A stretch of 64,000 nt of DNA from the NCBI GenBank assembly GCA_900314455.1, contig OMVI01000093.1:62001-126000 (forward strand). The letters are read 5' to 3'. Below the pieces are notes generated by a model. It saw only the letters and a program-made list of their open reading frames with translations. It was not told where the DNA came from and ran no database searches. The position numbers and the translations under genes are program-made. This DNA comes from an uncultured Prevotella sp. (lineage in GTDB: Bacteria; Bacteroidota; Bacteroidia; Bacteroidales; Bacteroidaceae). Shown piece by piece: positions 18,477 to 28,400 of this stretch; position 1 is the first letter of the stretch; every line of letters starts with the position of its first letter.

Positions 18477-19244
18477 ATGCTATACATTTCACTTCCAAAA
18501 GAAGAACAAAAGACCCACCGTCTGAGTTTTTACCTTGCCATGGAGGAATGGACTGCACGCCGTGTGCCCGAAAAGGAGTGCTTCTTCATGTGGCAGGTAG
18601 AGCCTACCGTCATCTTCGGTCACAACCAGAACATCTACTCAGAGGTAAACCTCGACTACTGTAAGAGTCACGGCATACAATTCTACCGTCGCAAGAGCGG
18701 TGGCGGCTGCGTCTACGCCGACATGTCGAACGTCATGCTCGCATACATCACAACGTCCGACCATGCCCAGTCGACTTTCACCCACTACCTCAGCATGGTG
18801 GTCAAGGTGCTCACCGAGATGGGCATAAAGGCATCGTGGACGGAGCACAACGACATCATGATAGGTGACCGCAAGGTCAGCGGCAACGCCTTCTACCACA
18901 TCACGACCCACTTCCCCGACCCCGAGACCGGCAAGTCCGTCGCCGTAGGCAGGAGCATTGTTCACGGCACTATGCTATATGACACGGACATGGAGAATAT
19001 GATTCGTGCCATAACACCTTCCGACGAGAAGCTCGTAAAGCATGGCGTGAAGAGCGTACGGCAGCGCATCTGTCTGCTGAAAGACTACACGACAATGTCG
19101 TTTGACGAGATAAAGGAATTCTTCCGCAGCCACATTGCCGACAGCGGGAAAGTCCTTACGCCATCGGAAGTTGCCGAAATCTATGAGCTTGAAAAAGAGT
19201 ATTTAAACCCGAAATGGATAATGCAAGGTCTCAGAAATGGGTAA
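18477..19244 (+). CDS. lplA: Lipoate--protein ligase A
   Basis: Attaches lipoate to the acceptor lysine of carrier domains such as GcvH; cytoplasmic, 255 residues. Signature RRKSGGGCVY at residues 71-80 (family RRxSGGGxVY) and GDRKVSGNAFYHI with the conserved lysine. It lies directly upstream of gcvT/gcvH, so its evident client is the GcvH protein encoded 1.2 kb downstream. It is a single-domain form without an obvious extra C-terminal accessory domain. It is separated from thrC by a terminator and from gcvT by a promoter. Confidence 0.92.
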   Translation: MLYISLPKEEQKTHRLSFYLAMEEWTARRVPEKECFFMWQVEPTVIFGHNQNIYSEVNLDYCKSHGIQFYRRKSGGGCVYADMSNVMLAYITTSDHAQSTFTHYLSMVVKVLTEMGIKASWTEHNDIMIGDRKVSGNAFYHITTHFPDPETGKSVAVGRSIVHGTMLYDTDMENMIRAITPSDEKLVKHGVKSVRQRICLLKDYTTMSFDEIKEFFRSHIADSGKVLTPSEVAEIYELEKEYLNPKWIMQGLRNG

Positions 19245-19269
19245 AAAAAACAAAAATATTCGATTTTTG

Positions 19270-19300
19270 TTGTTCAATTAAAATCATATCTGTAACTTTG
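19270..19300 (+). promoter_or_regulatory. Promoter of the gcv operon
   Basis: TTG at 19270-19272, 20-bp spacer, TAACTTTG at 19293-19300. Expected start is about 19307, 29 bp before gcvT. The leader is too short to hold a glycine riboswitch. Confidence 0.75.
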
Positions 19301-19335
19301 TAACAATGAAACAATAAAACTAAAACACTACATAT

Positions 19336-20418
19336 ATGAACAAAAGGACCTGTCTCTATGACAAACACGTCGCGTTGGGTGCCCTTATCCAGCCGTTCGG
19401 CGGTTTCGACATGCCAATCCAGTACACCAGTATTATAGAAGAGCACAAGGCAGTACGCGAGCACGTAGGCGTGTTCGACGTAAGTCACATGGGCGAAATA
19501 ATCATCAGCGGCCATCAGGCTGAGGAGTTTGTGAACCACATCTTTACCAACGACGTTCGCAAGATGAAAGCTGGCGATGTCATGTACGGCATGATGTGCT
19601 ACGATGATGGCGGCACAGTCGACGACACCTGCATCTGCAAGATTGAGGCAAACCGCTACTTCATGACCATCAACGCTGCCAATATCGAAAAGGACAACGA
19701 ATGGGTTCACAAGCACGCCGAGGACTATGACGTCGTTGTTTGCTACAAGAGCGACTGGTGGAACCAGCTTGCTATACAGGGACCAGAGGCCGAACGTGTC
19801 GTAACCGATGTCCTTCACCTCCCCTGCTCAGACCTTAAGTTCTATCAGTGCCGCGAGGTTCTCCGCTTCGACAGCGGCGTCCTCATCTCCCGCACGGGCT
19901 ATACCGGCGAGGACGGCTTCGAGATTTACGGCAATGCCGAATACATTGTAAGTGCGTGGGACAAGCTGATTGCAGCCGGAGTGAAACCATGCGGACTCGG
20001 ATGCCGCGACACCCTGCGCTTCGAAGTAGGACTACCACTGTACGGCAATGAGCTCTCCGAGACGATTTCGCCTATCATGGCAGGTCTCAGTCACTTTGTA
20101 GACCTCGACAAGCCGGAGTTCATCGGCAAGGAGGCACTTGCAAAGCAGAAGGCTGAAGGCGTCGCAAAGCGCATCCGCGGCATACAGCTCGACGAGCACG
20201 CAGTACCACGCCACGGCTACACAGTACTACAGGACGGCAAGGAAGTCGGCACCGTCACAACCGGCTACCGTCTCATCTCAGCCGACAAGAGCTGCGCAAT
20301 GGCACTCGTCGACAGCAGCCTGAAGCTTGGCGACCGTGTAGAAATTCAAATCCGCAAGAAAACTTTCCCTGGCACAATCGTCAAGAAGAAGTTCGTCGAC
20401 AAGCATTACAAGAAATAG
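19336..20418 (+). CDS. gcvT: Glycine cleavage system T protein (aminomethyltransferase)
   Basis: Tetrahydrofolate-dependent aminomethyltransferase: takes the aminomethyl group from lipoyl-GcvH and makes methylene-THF and ammonia. 360 residues, the normal length. Motifs: FGGFDMPIQYTSIIEEHKAVREHVGVFDVSHMGE, with the folate-site region NAANIEKDNEWV, and DTLRFEVGLPLYGNEL followed by the C-terminal barrel (TSGYRLISA-like TTGYRLISADKS). First gene of gcvT-gcvH-gcvPA-gcvPB-lpdA. Confidence 0.97.
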   Translation: MNKRTCLYDKHVALGALIQPFGGFDMPIQYTSIIEEHKAVREHVGVFDVSHMGEIIISGHQAEEFVNHIFTNDVRKMKAGDVMYGMMCYDDGGTVDDTCICKIEANRYFMTINAANIEKDNEWVHKHAEDYDVVVCYKSDWWNQLAIQGPEAERVVTDVLHLPCSDLKFYQCREVLRFDSGVLISRTGYTGEDGFEIYGNAEYIVSAWDKLIAAGVKPCGLGCRDTLRFEVGLPLYGNELSETISPIMAGLSHFVDLDKPEFIGKEALAKQKAEGVAKRIRGIQLDEHAVPRHGYTVLQDGKEVGTVTTGYRLISADKSCAMALVDSSLKLGDRVEIQIRKKTFPGTIVKKKFVDKHYKK

Positions 20419-20453
20419 ATAAAACAATAAACTAAAGAAAACAACTATTTATC

Positions 20454-20837
20454 ATGGCAAAAGTAATAGAAGGACTCTACTACACAGAGAGTCACGAGTA
20501 CGTCAAGGTTGACGGCAACATCGGCACTATAGGTATCACCGACTATGCACAGAACGCTCTTGGCAACGTCGTCTATGTCGACATGCCGGACGTTGACGAT
20601 GAAGTTGAAGCCGGCGAGGAGTTTGGCGCCGTTGAGAGCGTCAAGGCTGCCAGCGACCTCAACTCACCTGTTAGCGGAAAGGTTGTCGAAGTCAACGAGG
20701 CCCTTGAGGACAAGCCAGAGCTTATCAACCAGGATGCCTTCGCCAACTGGATTATAAAGGTTGAGCTCAGCGACAAGTCACAGCTCGACGACCTTATGGA
20801 CGCAAAGGCTTACGAGGAGTTCTGCGCAAAGCAGTAA
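20454..20837 (+). CDS. gcvH: Glycine cleavage system H protein (lipoyl carrier)
   Basis: Small lipoyl carrier that shuttles the aminomethyl intermediate between P, T and L proteins; 127 residues. The lipoylated lysine is Lys64 in AVESVKAASD; GITDYAQNALGNVVYVDMP is the family signature before it. It is the probable substrate of the lipoate ligase encoded just upstream of gcvT. The next operon gene begins 342 bp later, an unusually long break filled by the inverted copy of the 191-bp element. Confidence 0.97.
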   Translation: MAKVIEGLYYTESHEYVKVDGNIGTIGITDYAQNALGNVVYVDMPDVDDEVEAGEEFGAVESVKAASDLNSPVSGKVVEVNEALEDKPELINQDAFANWIIKVELSDKSQLDDLMDAKAYEEFCAKQ

Positions 20838-20893
20838 TCCGTTGTACTGTCTGAAACTGAATAACGACCGACGCCACTAACAATGGCTATCTC

Positions 20894-21084
20894 ATAACTG
20901 TCAATATATTTCAAGAAAGCGAACAAGAGAATACAGGCTGGTAACTCATTGAGTATCAATGCCAACGCAAAAGCTAAGCTTTTGGCTTGCGAAAGTTGGG
21001 CTTTTGGACGATGAAAGGTCATCTTTTACAACGCAAAAGCTGACCTTTGGGAACGCAAAAGCTCAGGTATTGTTTTCTTGTAAA
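20894..21084 (-). repeat. 191-bp intergenic element, copy B (inverted, inside gcv operon)
   Basis: Reverse-oriented copy. On the minus strand: 5' box TTTACAAGAAAACA (21071-21084), five 22-bp units (21049-21070, 21027-21048, 21005-21026, 20983-21004, 20961-20982), dyad TTGATACTCAA followed by TGAGTTAC, and 3' box TTGAAATATATTGACAG beginning at 20914, again exactly 46 bp after the array. Immediately beyond its 5' end, on the opposite strand, CTGAAATATATGACAGT (21092-21108) resembles a second 3' box. Located between gcvH and gcvPA; no other feature was seen in this 342-bp gap. Confidence 0.9.
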
Positions 21085-21179
21085 ATGTTTTCTGAAATAT
21101 ATGACAGTCGCAAAGGATTTCGAATCCTATATTGCTATTCTAAGCAAAGATACAACTATTCATTTCACGAGAAAAAATA

Positions 21180-22493
21180 ATGAACTACAAATATTTTCCG
21201 CACACGCCGGAAGACATCAAAGAGATGCTTTCGGTTTGTGGTGTTGACAGTCTTGACGGACTTTATGCCGACATTCCGGACTCCGTCAAGTTCCACGGCG
21301 ATTACGACCTGCCAAGCGAGAAGAGCGAACTCGAGGTACGCGCTTTCTTCGACAAAATTGGCAAGGAGGACAAGCAACTCACCTGCTTTGCAGGTGCCGG
21401 CGCTTACGACCATTACTCTCCTGCCGCCATACCGCAGCTCGTCGAGCGCTCTGAATTCCTCACCTCGTACACTCCTTATCAAGCTGAAATATCGCAAGGC
21501 ACGCTCCAGTACATCTTCGAATACCAGTCGATGATGTGCGAACTGACAGGCATGGACGTTTCGAACGCATCCATGTACGACGGCGCCACAGCTACCGCCG
21601 AGGCAGTCCTGTTGGCTTTCAACAACTCGCGCAAGGGCGATACGGTGCTCATCAGCGATTCCATCGACCCTAAGACAATTGCTGTCGTCAAAACCTACGC
21701 CCACTTTCACGGCGTAAAGCTTGAGACGTTCAGTTCACTTGAACTTGACATTGAGGCCCTTAAGGCACGCCTTGCCAATAAGGACGTTGCAGGAGTCGTG
21801 GTTCAGCAGCCTGACTACTATGGCATAATCGAGGACTTCAGTGGCATTGCCGATGCATGTCACGACAACAAGGCGTTGTTCATTGTCAACAGCGTAGCAG
21901 CCGATTTGGCACTGCTGAAGACTCCGTCAGAATGGGGAGCCGACGTTGCTGTTGGCGACATCCAGAGTCTTGGCATTCCATTGGCTTTCGGAGGCCCATA
22001 CGCTGGCTATATGTGCTCGACTGAAAAGCTCATGCGCAAGTTGCCGGGACGTATCGTCGGACAGACTGTCGACAACCGCGGACAGCGCACGTTCGTGCTC
22101 ACCTTGCAGGCTCGCGAGCAGCATATCCGCCGCCAGAAGGCTACGTCGAATATCTGTTCCAACGAGTCGCTCATGGCATTATATGTCACAATATACATGT
22201 CTTTGATGGGTAGGGAGGGCGTGAAGGAAGCCGCTCAGATTTCATTTGACGGTGCCCACTACCTCTGCGAGCAGCTTACGGCAACTGGAAAGGCTCGCCT
22301 CGTCTACGCTGACAAACCGTTCTTCAATGAGTTCTACGTTTCTATCGACAACCGCGACGACTTCTACAACCGTGCCATCGACAAGGGTATCCTGCCCGGA
22401 GTGAAGGTTAGCGACGACGGTTTGCTCGTAGCAGTGACCGAAAAGCGTACAAAGGAGGAAATCGACGAACTTGTAGGAATATTGAAAGATTGA
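21180..22493 (+). CDS. gcvPA: Glycine dehydrogenase (decarboxylating) subunit 1
   Basis: N-terminal half of the P protein in the split, two-subunit form; with GcvPB it decarboxylates glycine and loads GcvH. 437 residues. Motifs: FAGAGAYDHYSPAAIPQLVERSEF, the TPYQAEISQGTLQYIFEYQSMM block, GATATAEAVLLAF and ARGQRTFVLTLQAREQHIRRQKATSNICSN-type near the C-terminus (NRGQRTFVLTLQ). It lacks the PLP lysine, which is in GcvPB. Start ATG 21180 (MNYKYFPHTPEDIKEML) is the family start. Confidence 0.96.
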   Translation: MNYKYFPHTPEDIKEMLSVCGVDSLDGLYADIPDSVKFHGDYDLPSEKSELEVRAFFDKIGKEDKQLTCFAGAGAYDHYSPAAIPQLVERSEFLTSYTPYQAEISQGTLQYIFEYQSMMCELTGMDVSNASMYDGATATAEAVLLAFNNSRKGDTVLISDSIDPKTIAVVKTYAHFHGVKLETFSSLELDIEALKARLANKDVAGVVVQQPDYYGIIEDFSGIADACHDNKALFIVNSVAADLALLKTPSEWGADVAVGDIQSLGIPLAFGGPYAGYMCSTEKLMRKLPGRIVGQTVDNRGQRTFVLTLQAREQHIRRQKATSNICSNESLMALYVTIYMSLMGREGVKEAAQISFDGAHYLCEQLTATGKARLVYADKPFFNEFYVSIDNRDDFYNRAIDKGILPGVKVSDDGLLVAVTEKRTKEEIDELVGILKD

Positions 22494-22551
22494 GATATTG
22501 AAAAAATGAAATATTGATATTCCTATTTATTAGAAACAGAAAGGACTCACT

Positions 22552-24042
22552 ATGAACAACAAATTATATAGCAATCTGATATTTGAGCTGTCGCACAAAG
22601 GGCGCCGTGCGTACTCTCTTCCTAAGAACGAGTTCGGCAAACACAAGCTGCCGCAGTCGATGAGAAGAGCCGCTGATGCCGAACTGCCCGAATGCGACGA
22701 GATGACGGTTGTACGCCACTACACCAACATGAGCGAGAACAACTTTGGAGTTGACAACGGTTTCTATCCGCTCGGCTCATGCACGATGAAGTACAATCCA
22801 CCTGTCAACGAGGAAGCAGCCGCCCTGTCCTCCCTCAACAACCTGCATCCGTTGCAGCCAACGGAAACTGTTCAAGGTGCATTAAAGGTCGAATATATGC
22901 TACAGCGTGCCTTGTCGGCAATCACGGGCATGTCGGACTTCACGCTGAATCCATGCGCCGGTGCTCACGGAGAGCTGACGGGACTGATGATTATACGCAG
23001 TTATCACAGCTCGCGCAACGACAACAAGCGTAACAAGGTCATCGTTCCGGACTCGGCACACGGTACAAACCCAGCCTCAGCAGCCGTCTGCGGACTCGAA
23101 ATCCTTGAGGTGAAGAGTACCGAAGATGGTCTCGTCGACTTGGATAATCTGAAAGAGATAGTTGCGGAGCATCCCGATGACATCGCAGCTATGATGATGA
23201 CGAACCCGAACACGCTCGGATTATTCGAGAAGGACATACCGGCTATAACGAAACTCATACACGATGCCGGTGGTCTGATGTACTACGACGGAGCCAACCT
23301 CAACCCTATGCTAGGCGTGGCACGCCCTGCCGATATGGGCTTCGACGTCATGCACATCAACCTCCACAAGACTTTCTCGACGCCTCACGGTGGCGGCGGA
23401 CCTGGCTCAGGACCTGTCGGCGTACGTGAAGGACTTGAGGATTTCCTGCCGAAGCCGCATGTCAAGAAAGAAGGCGACAAGTATGTCGTCGACAATCCGG
23501 CACCGGCTGAGGGCGAATACTCTGTAAGGAACAACCGCGTAGGCTCTTTCCTCGGCAACTTCCTCGTAATCGTAAGGGCTCTGACCTATATCCTTTCGCT
23601 CGGCAAGGAGCACATCAAGATGGTCGGTCCACTGTCTGTCCTCAATGCAAACTATATCAAGGAATCATTGAAGGACGACTATGAACTGCCGATTACCGGT
23701 CTTTGCAAGCACGAATTTGTATTCAACGGACTGAAAGACAAGTCGACTGGCGTCACGACGATGGACGTTGCAAAGCGTCTTCTCGACTTTGGCTATCATG
23801 CTCCGACAATCTATTTCCCGCTGTTGTTCCATGAGTCGATGATGATTGAGCCAACTGAGAACGAGAGCAAGGAGACCATCGACGGCTTCATCAGCGTCAT
23901 GCACCGCATTGCCAAGGAAGCCCGTGAGAATCCGGACTTGGTCAAGGGCTCACCACACAACACTCCTATCGGGCGTACCGACGACGTCTTGGCAGCCAAG
24001 CATCCGATAGTGAACTACAAGCAGGCACTGGCTGACAAATAA
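22552..24042 (+). CDS. gcvPB: Glycine dehydrogenase (decarboxylating) subunit 2
   Basis: C-terminal, PLP-binding half of the split P protein; 496 residues. PLP lysine Lys273 in HINLHKTFSTPHGGGGPG; GSCTMKYNPP and NTLGLFEKDI are family motifs. It pairs with the GcvPA encoded 58 bp upstream. Together with gcvT, gcvH, lpdA and the lipoate ligase, this makes the whole glycine cleavage system available from one locus. Confidence 0.96.
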   Translation: MNNKLYSNLIFELSHKGRRAYSLPKNEFGKHKLPQSMRRAADAELPECDEMTVVRHYTNMSENNFGVDNGFYPLGSCTMKYNPPVNEEAAALSSLNNLHPLQPTETVQGALKVEYMLQRALSAITGMSDFTLNPCAGAHGELTGLMIIRSYHSSRNDNKRNKVIVPDSAHGTNPASAAVCGLEILEVKSTEDGLVDLDNLKEIVAEHPDDIAAMMMTNPNTLGLFEKDIPAITKLIHDAGGLMYYDGANLNPMLGVARPADMGFDVMHINLHKTFSTPHGGGGPGSGPVGVREGLEDFLPKPHVKKEGDKYVVDNPAPAEGEYSVRNNRVGSFLGNFLVIVRALTYILSLGKEHIKMVGPLSVLNANYIKESLKDDYELPITGLCKHEFVFNGLKDKSTGVTTMDVAKRLLDFGYHAPTIYFPLLFHESMMIEPTENESKETIDGFISVMHRIAKEARENPDLVKGSPHNTPIGRTDDVLAAKHPIVNYKQALADK

Positions 24043-24056
24043 CATTCAGACACTTG

Positions 24057-25352
24057 ATGATTATGACACACATCGATTTAATCATTATAGGAGCAGGACC
24101 GGGCGGCTACAGTACGGCAACGTATGCGGCAAAGCACGGTCTGAAGGTTGCCATCGTGGAGAAAGAGCACCTCGGCGGCACATGCCTCAACGCGGGATGC
24201 ATACCTACGAAGTGCTATGTTCACGATGCCGAGCTTCTGCGAAATCCACTTCTCGACGAGCAAGGGGTAAAGAAAATAGACTTCAAGCGTATCGTCGAGA
24301 GGAAGAACAATGTCATATTGCAACTTCGCGGAGCTGTCGAAACGCTGATGTCACAGCCCGGCATTACCCTCGTAAGGGGCAAAGCCGAGTTCGTTGACAG
24401 CAAGACTATCGAGGTGAACGGCGAGCAGTATTCTGCCGACAACATCATTATCGCTACCGGTTCGCATTCGAAGATGCCGCCATTTGCCCCAAAGGTCGGA
24501 CTGACGAGCGGAGTAAACGTCGTGACATCAACTGAATTGCTGAACCTCGACTATGTTCCGAAGCGTTTGGCCATCGTTGGCGCTGGCGTCATCGGCATGG
24601 AGTTCGCATCTGCCTTTGCAGCTTTCGGAAGTGAAGTCAATGTCTACGAATTTCTGAAGGAATGCCTGCCGCCCATGGACAAGGACATTGCGAAGCGACT
24701 CCGTAAGACCCTGGAGAAGCGCGGCATAAACTTCCACATGAAGTACAGTGTCAATAACGTTGAAGAACTGAATGCTGACACTGTTCTGATTGCCACCGGT
24801 CGTGCTGCAAACGTCGACGGTCTCGGACTCGAAAATACGGGAATAGAATACAGTCAGAAAGGCATTGCTGTTGACGACAATATGAAAACCAACGTTGAAG
24901 GTATCTATGCCATCGGCGATGTCAACGGAAGGATGATGCTTGCGCATGCCGCCGAATGGCAAGGGAAGCGTGCCGTGAACAGTATCCTCGGACTTTCGGA
25001 CAATATCCGCTTTGATATCATGCCGTCAGCGGTGTTCACCTATCCCGAAGCGGCAAGTGTCGGACCTACCGAAGAGACTCTGAAAGCTCAGGGCAAGGCG
25101 TATAAGACGACAAAGGGCTTCTACCGCGCCAACGGCAAAGCCCTTACCATGGAAGAGACTGAAGGCATGATGAAACTCCTTACCGACGACAATGGGAAGA
25201 TTCTTGCATGCCATATCTTCGGCGCTCATTCTGCTGACATCGTACAGGAAGTCGCTGTTCTTATGAATGAAGACGCTACCGTGGATACTCTTCGGGACAT
25301 AATCCACATTCATCCGACCCTCAGCGAGGTTCTCTCTGACGCAGTGAGATAA
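24057..25352 (+). CDS. lpdA: Dihydrolipoyl dehydrogenase (L protein)
   Basis: FAD/NAD-linked disulfide reductase that reoxidises dihydrolipoyl-GcvH; 431 residues from ATG 24057 (ATG 24063 and TTG 24054 are also in frame and nearly adjacent). FAD-binding LIIIGAGPGGYSTA. Redox-active Cys43 and Cys48 in GGTCLNAGCIPTKC. NAD-binding AIVGAGVIGMEFASAFAAFG. FAD-binding IYAIGDVNGRMMLAHAA. C-terminal His-Glu dyad region HIHPTLSEVLSDA. At 431 residues it is slightly short of the usual 460. Last gene of the operon, followed by a strong terminator. Confidence 0.95.
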   Translation: MIMTHIDLIIIGAGPGGYSTATYAAKHGLKVAIVEKEHLGGTCLNAGCIPTKCYVHDAELLRNPLLDEQGVKKIDFKRIVERKNNVILQLRGAVETLMSQPGITLVRGKAEFVDSKTIEVNGEQYSADNIIIATGSHSKMPPFAPKVGLTSGVNVVTSTELLNLDYVPKRLAIVGAGVIGMEFASAFAAFGSEVNVYEFLKECLPPMDKDIAKRLRKTLEKRGINFHMKYSVNNVEELNADTVLIATGRAANVDGLGLENTGIEYSQKGIAVDDNMKTNVEGIYAIGDVNGRMMLAHAAEWQGKRAVNSILGLSDNIRFDIMPSAVFTYPEAASVGPTEETLKAQGKAYKTTKGFYRANGKALTMEETEGMMKLLTDDNGKILACHIFGAHSADIVQEVAVLMNEDATVDTLRDIIHIHPTLSEVLSDAVR

Positions 25353-25385
25353 ATCCGCCACAGCGTTCTTTACAACGCATATAAC

Positions 25386-25431
25386 AAAAACGCATCCACT
25401 TCAAGGCTCACCTTGCAGTGGATGCGTTTTT
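25386..25431. terminator. Terminator of the gcv operon
   Basis: Stem AAAAACGCATCCACT (25386-25400) / AGTGGATGCGTTTTT (25417-25431) with inner CAAGG-CTCA-CCTTG and a T7 tail; the A-run on the other side lets it also serve the convergent gene at 25483. Confidence 0.92.
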
Positions 25432-25482
25432 TTATTCAGTAATGATTATACTTTCTTAAAGAATCGAAATAAACAACTCAGC

Positions 25483-28400
25483 CTATGCGCTGAGGTTATC
25501 CAGGAACAGGAGGAGACGGTTATAGACGTTCACTTCACTGACTCCGGAGTCGAAATCGAGACTCAGGAGGTTGAGCTCAGGATACAGTTTGTGGAGCTTC
25601 TTCTCAATTCCCTTCGATATAATGTGGTTGGCAATGCAGCCGAACGGTTGCAAGCTGACCACGTTCTTCACACCGTCACGATAGAACTCGGAAACTTCAG
25701 CAGGCAACAGCCAGCCCTCTCCGAACTGTGCAGCCATAGAAACGACACCGTTGACTCCGTCAGCCTCCTCGAAGATGCTTGTGAACGGACGCCAATAACG
25801 GAATATACCGCAGGCGCGGTTGTACTTCTTCTCCCAGCGGGCTATCAATCCGTAGAGTGTCTTCAGTACGAAATCAGGAACGGAAGAGTCCTTAAGGCAA
25901 AGACGCTTCTGAGCTTCGATGTTGACAAACTCCTGCAGGAAGAACGGCGAAATTAGTGGTGGAACGACCTCTATGCCCTTCGAAATGAGCTTGTCCTCGA
26001 TGTACTGATGTGAGAAATAGTTGAACTTGAGGAATATCTCACCAACGATGCCGACGCGCGGACACTCTGTGTCGTTGCAAATCGAATTGAATTCCAATGC
26101 TGCCTGCGAGGCAAGGCGGACCAATCCCTTAGAATCGTTGTCCTCGATGTACTTACATGCCAACTTAAGATACTTCTCTTTGAGTTCCTTTGCCTTGCCC
26201 TTAGTTGTTTCGCGGACTACCGATGCATAATAGAGTTTCGACAGAACATCACTGAACAGCAGAGTGTTGGTGGTGACAGTTGCAAGCTTCAGCCACGGGA
26301 ACTCGAAGCCGTCCTGCTCGTTCTCCTCACCCTTGGTAGTCACTCCCAATGCTATCAACGGTACATTTTCGAAACCGTTGGCTATCATTGCACGCTTGAT
26401 AAGAGCGGTGTAGTTGGTTGCACGGCACTGACCACCTGTCTGCGTCATGACGAGAGCAATCTTGTCGGGGTCGTATTTACCAGACTTCAAAGCCTTGACC
26501 ATATCACCTACGATAAGCGTTGCTGGGTAGCAGACTTCGTTGTTGGCATAGGCAAGACCTTCCTGGGCACTCTCGGCGTCGCTTGGCGGAAGGATTTCGA
26601 CATCGTAACCGGCAAGCTTCAGCAGTGACGGAAGCAGCGGCGAGAGGAATTCGGTGAAGAACGGCGCGAGTATCTTGCGATAACGGTCTTTCTTCGTGTA
26701 GACTTTCGTCTGAGGGAACGACTTCTTCTTGCCTATCGCATTCTTTATCTTAAGTGAGTCGACGAGGCTGCGGACACGCAGTTTCAGACTTCCTACGTTC
26801 GAAACATCGTCAATCTTGAGCAACGTAAACGGCTTGCCATGACGCTGCATGATGTCTTTCACCTCGTCCTGGATGAATGCGTCAGGTCCGCAGCCGAAGC
26901 TCGTCATCTCGACAAAGTGTACATCAACAGGCTGTTCGGCAGCCCACTGTCCTGCTTTAATGATGCGGTTGGCGTATGCCCACTGCTCGACGAGGTATGT
27001 TTCACCATTTCCTGTAGCCGAATCGCCACGAACAATGTCGTCAGTGATGACGTTCACACCCAGACCGGCTATCATATCCGACAGCTTATGCTGAATGAGC
27101 GGGTCGGCATGGTACGGGCGGCCGGCGAGGAGAATTGTGAGATTGCCGTTGCTGCGAGACTCTGCAAGAAGCTGTTCGTCGTAGCGCTTGATGGCATTCT
27201 CATAGACACGCTGGTCGGCAAGTGCACGCTTGAATGCGATTCGAGCCTCACTGGTGCTGACACCGAGGCTGTTCAGATATGCTTTTATTTTCTTCCAGAG
27301 AAGCTTTTCATTGGCAAACGTAATGACTGGGGAGTCCATCTGCGTCTTCAGAGTCATACTGCTACGAACGACATCGCTATATCCGGAGACTATAGGACAG
27401 TTGTATGAGTTGTCGTTACGGTTGTCGTCCTTACGCTCGAACACAACGAACGGGAACAGGATGCGCGTCAACGTTCCGTCAGCGCTAATCTCTGAAAGTT
27501 TATTGTCAAGCTCGGCGATATGCGAGTGGACAAGCTTTGCCGGGAAGCAGATGTTGTCGCTCATCACGGCACGCAGCTGGCTCTCGTAGTTATGATATGT
27601 ACTTGGCGACGAAATCAGTACCTGGAAACCGCTCGACATGAGCAGTGTGTGCCAGAACGGGAACTCCTCGTACATTCCGAGTACACGTGGTATGCCTATA
27701 ACGCCGCGCGGATTGTCTATCTTCTCTTTTGCCCTGTCGAACAGGAGCTTGTATTTCTCGGTGTAGGCGTTCTTCCCCGAATGATGGTTCTTGCCGTAGT
27801 TGTTGAAGATACGCTCACACTTGTTGCCGCTGTAGAACTTGTTGCCACCGGCAAACTTGTACTGTGAGACGTAGCAATGGTTCTCACAGCCCTTGCATTG
27901 CAGTTCACGGGTTGTGTAAGTAGCACCTGCGAGCAAGTCATCGACAGAGCGAAGCTGCTTGTCGGCGGCAGTTGCAATGGCGTGAAGCGCACAACCGTAG
28001 GCGCCCATGAGCTCCGGCATGTCGGAACGTGCAACCTTGTGACCGGTGAGAAGTTCAAAAACACGCACGACAGCGTCGTTTCTCATCGTTCCGCCCTGTA
28101 CTACTATATGGTCGCCGAGGTCATCATTGCCACGAAGTTTGAGTACTTTGTAAAGACAGTTCTTTATAACCGAATAGGAAAGACCTGCACTGATGTCGGC
28201 AACAGTTGCTCCCTCACGCATCACCTGCTTTACTTTCGAGTTCATGAAGACGGTGCAGCGGGTGCCAAGGTCACAAGGGGCAGGTGCCGTGCAGGCAATA
28301 TCGGCGAAGTCCTGTATCTTGTATCCGAGGTTGTTGGCGAAGGTCTGCAAGAACGTTCCGCAACCTGAGGAGCAGGCTTCGTTCAGCTCCATGCGTACGA

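Noticed and set aside
19245..19335. Glycine riboswitch before gcvT
   Set aside because: A good promoter places transcription start about 29 bp before the ATG; the leader is too short and shows no riboswitch core.
21145..21152. Minus-strand TATCTTTG box before gcvPA as an antisense promoter
   Set aside because: No TTG at 19-21 bp and no minus-strand gene to serve; such boxes arise by chance in AT-rich gaps.
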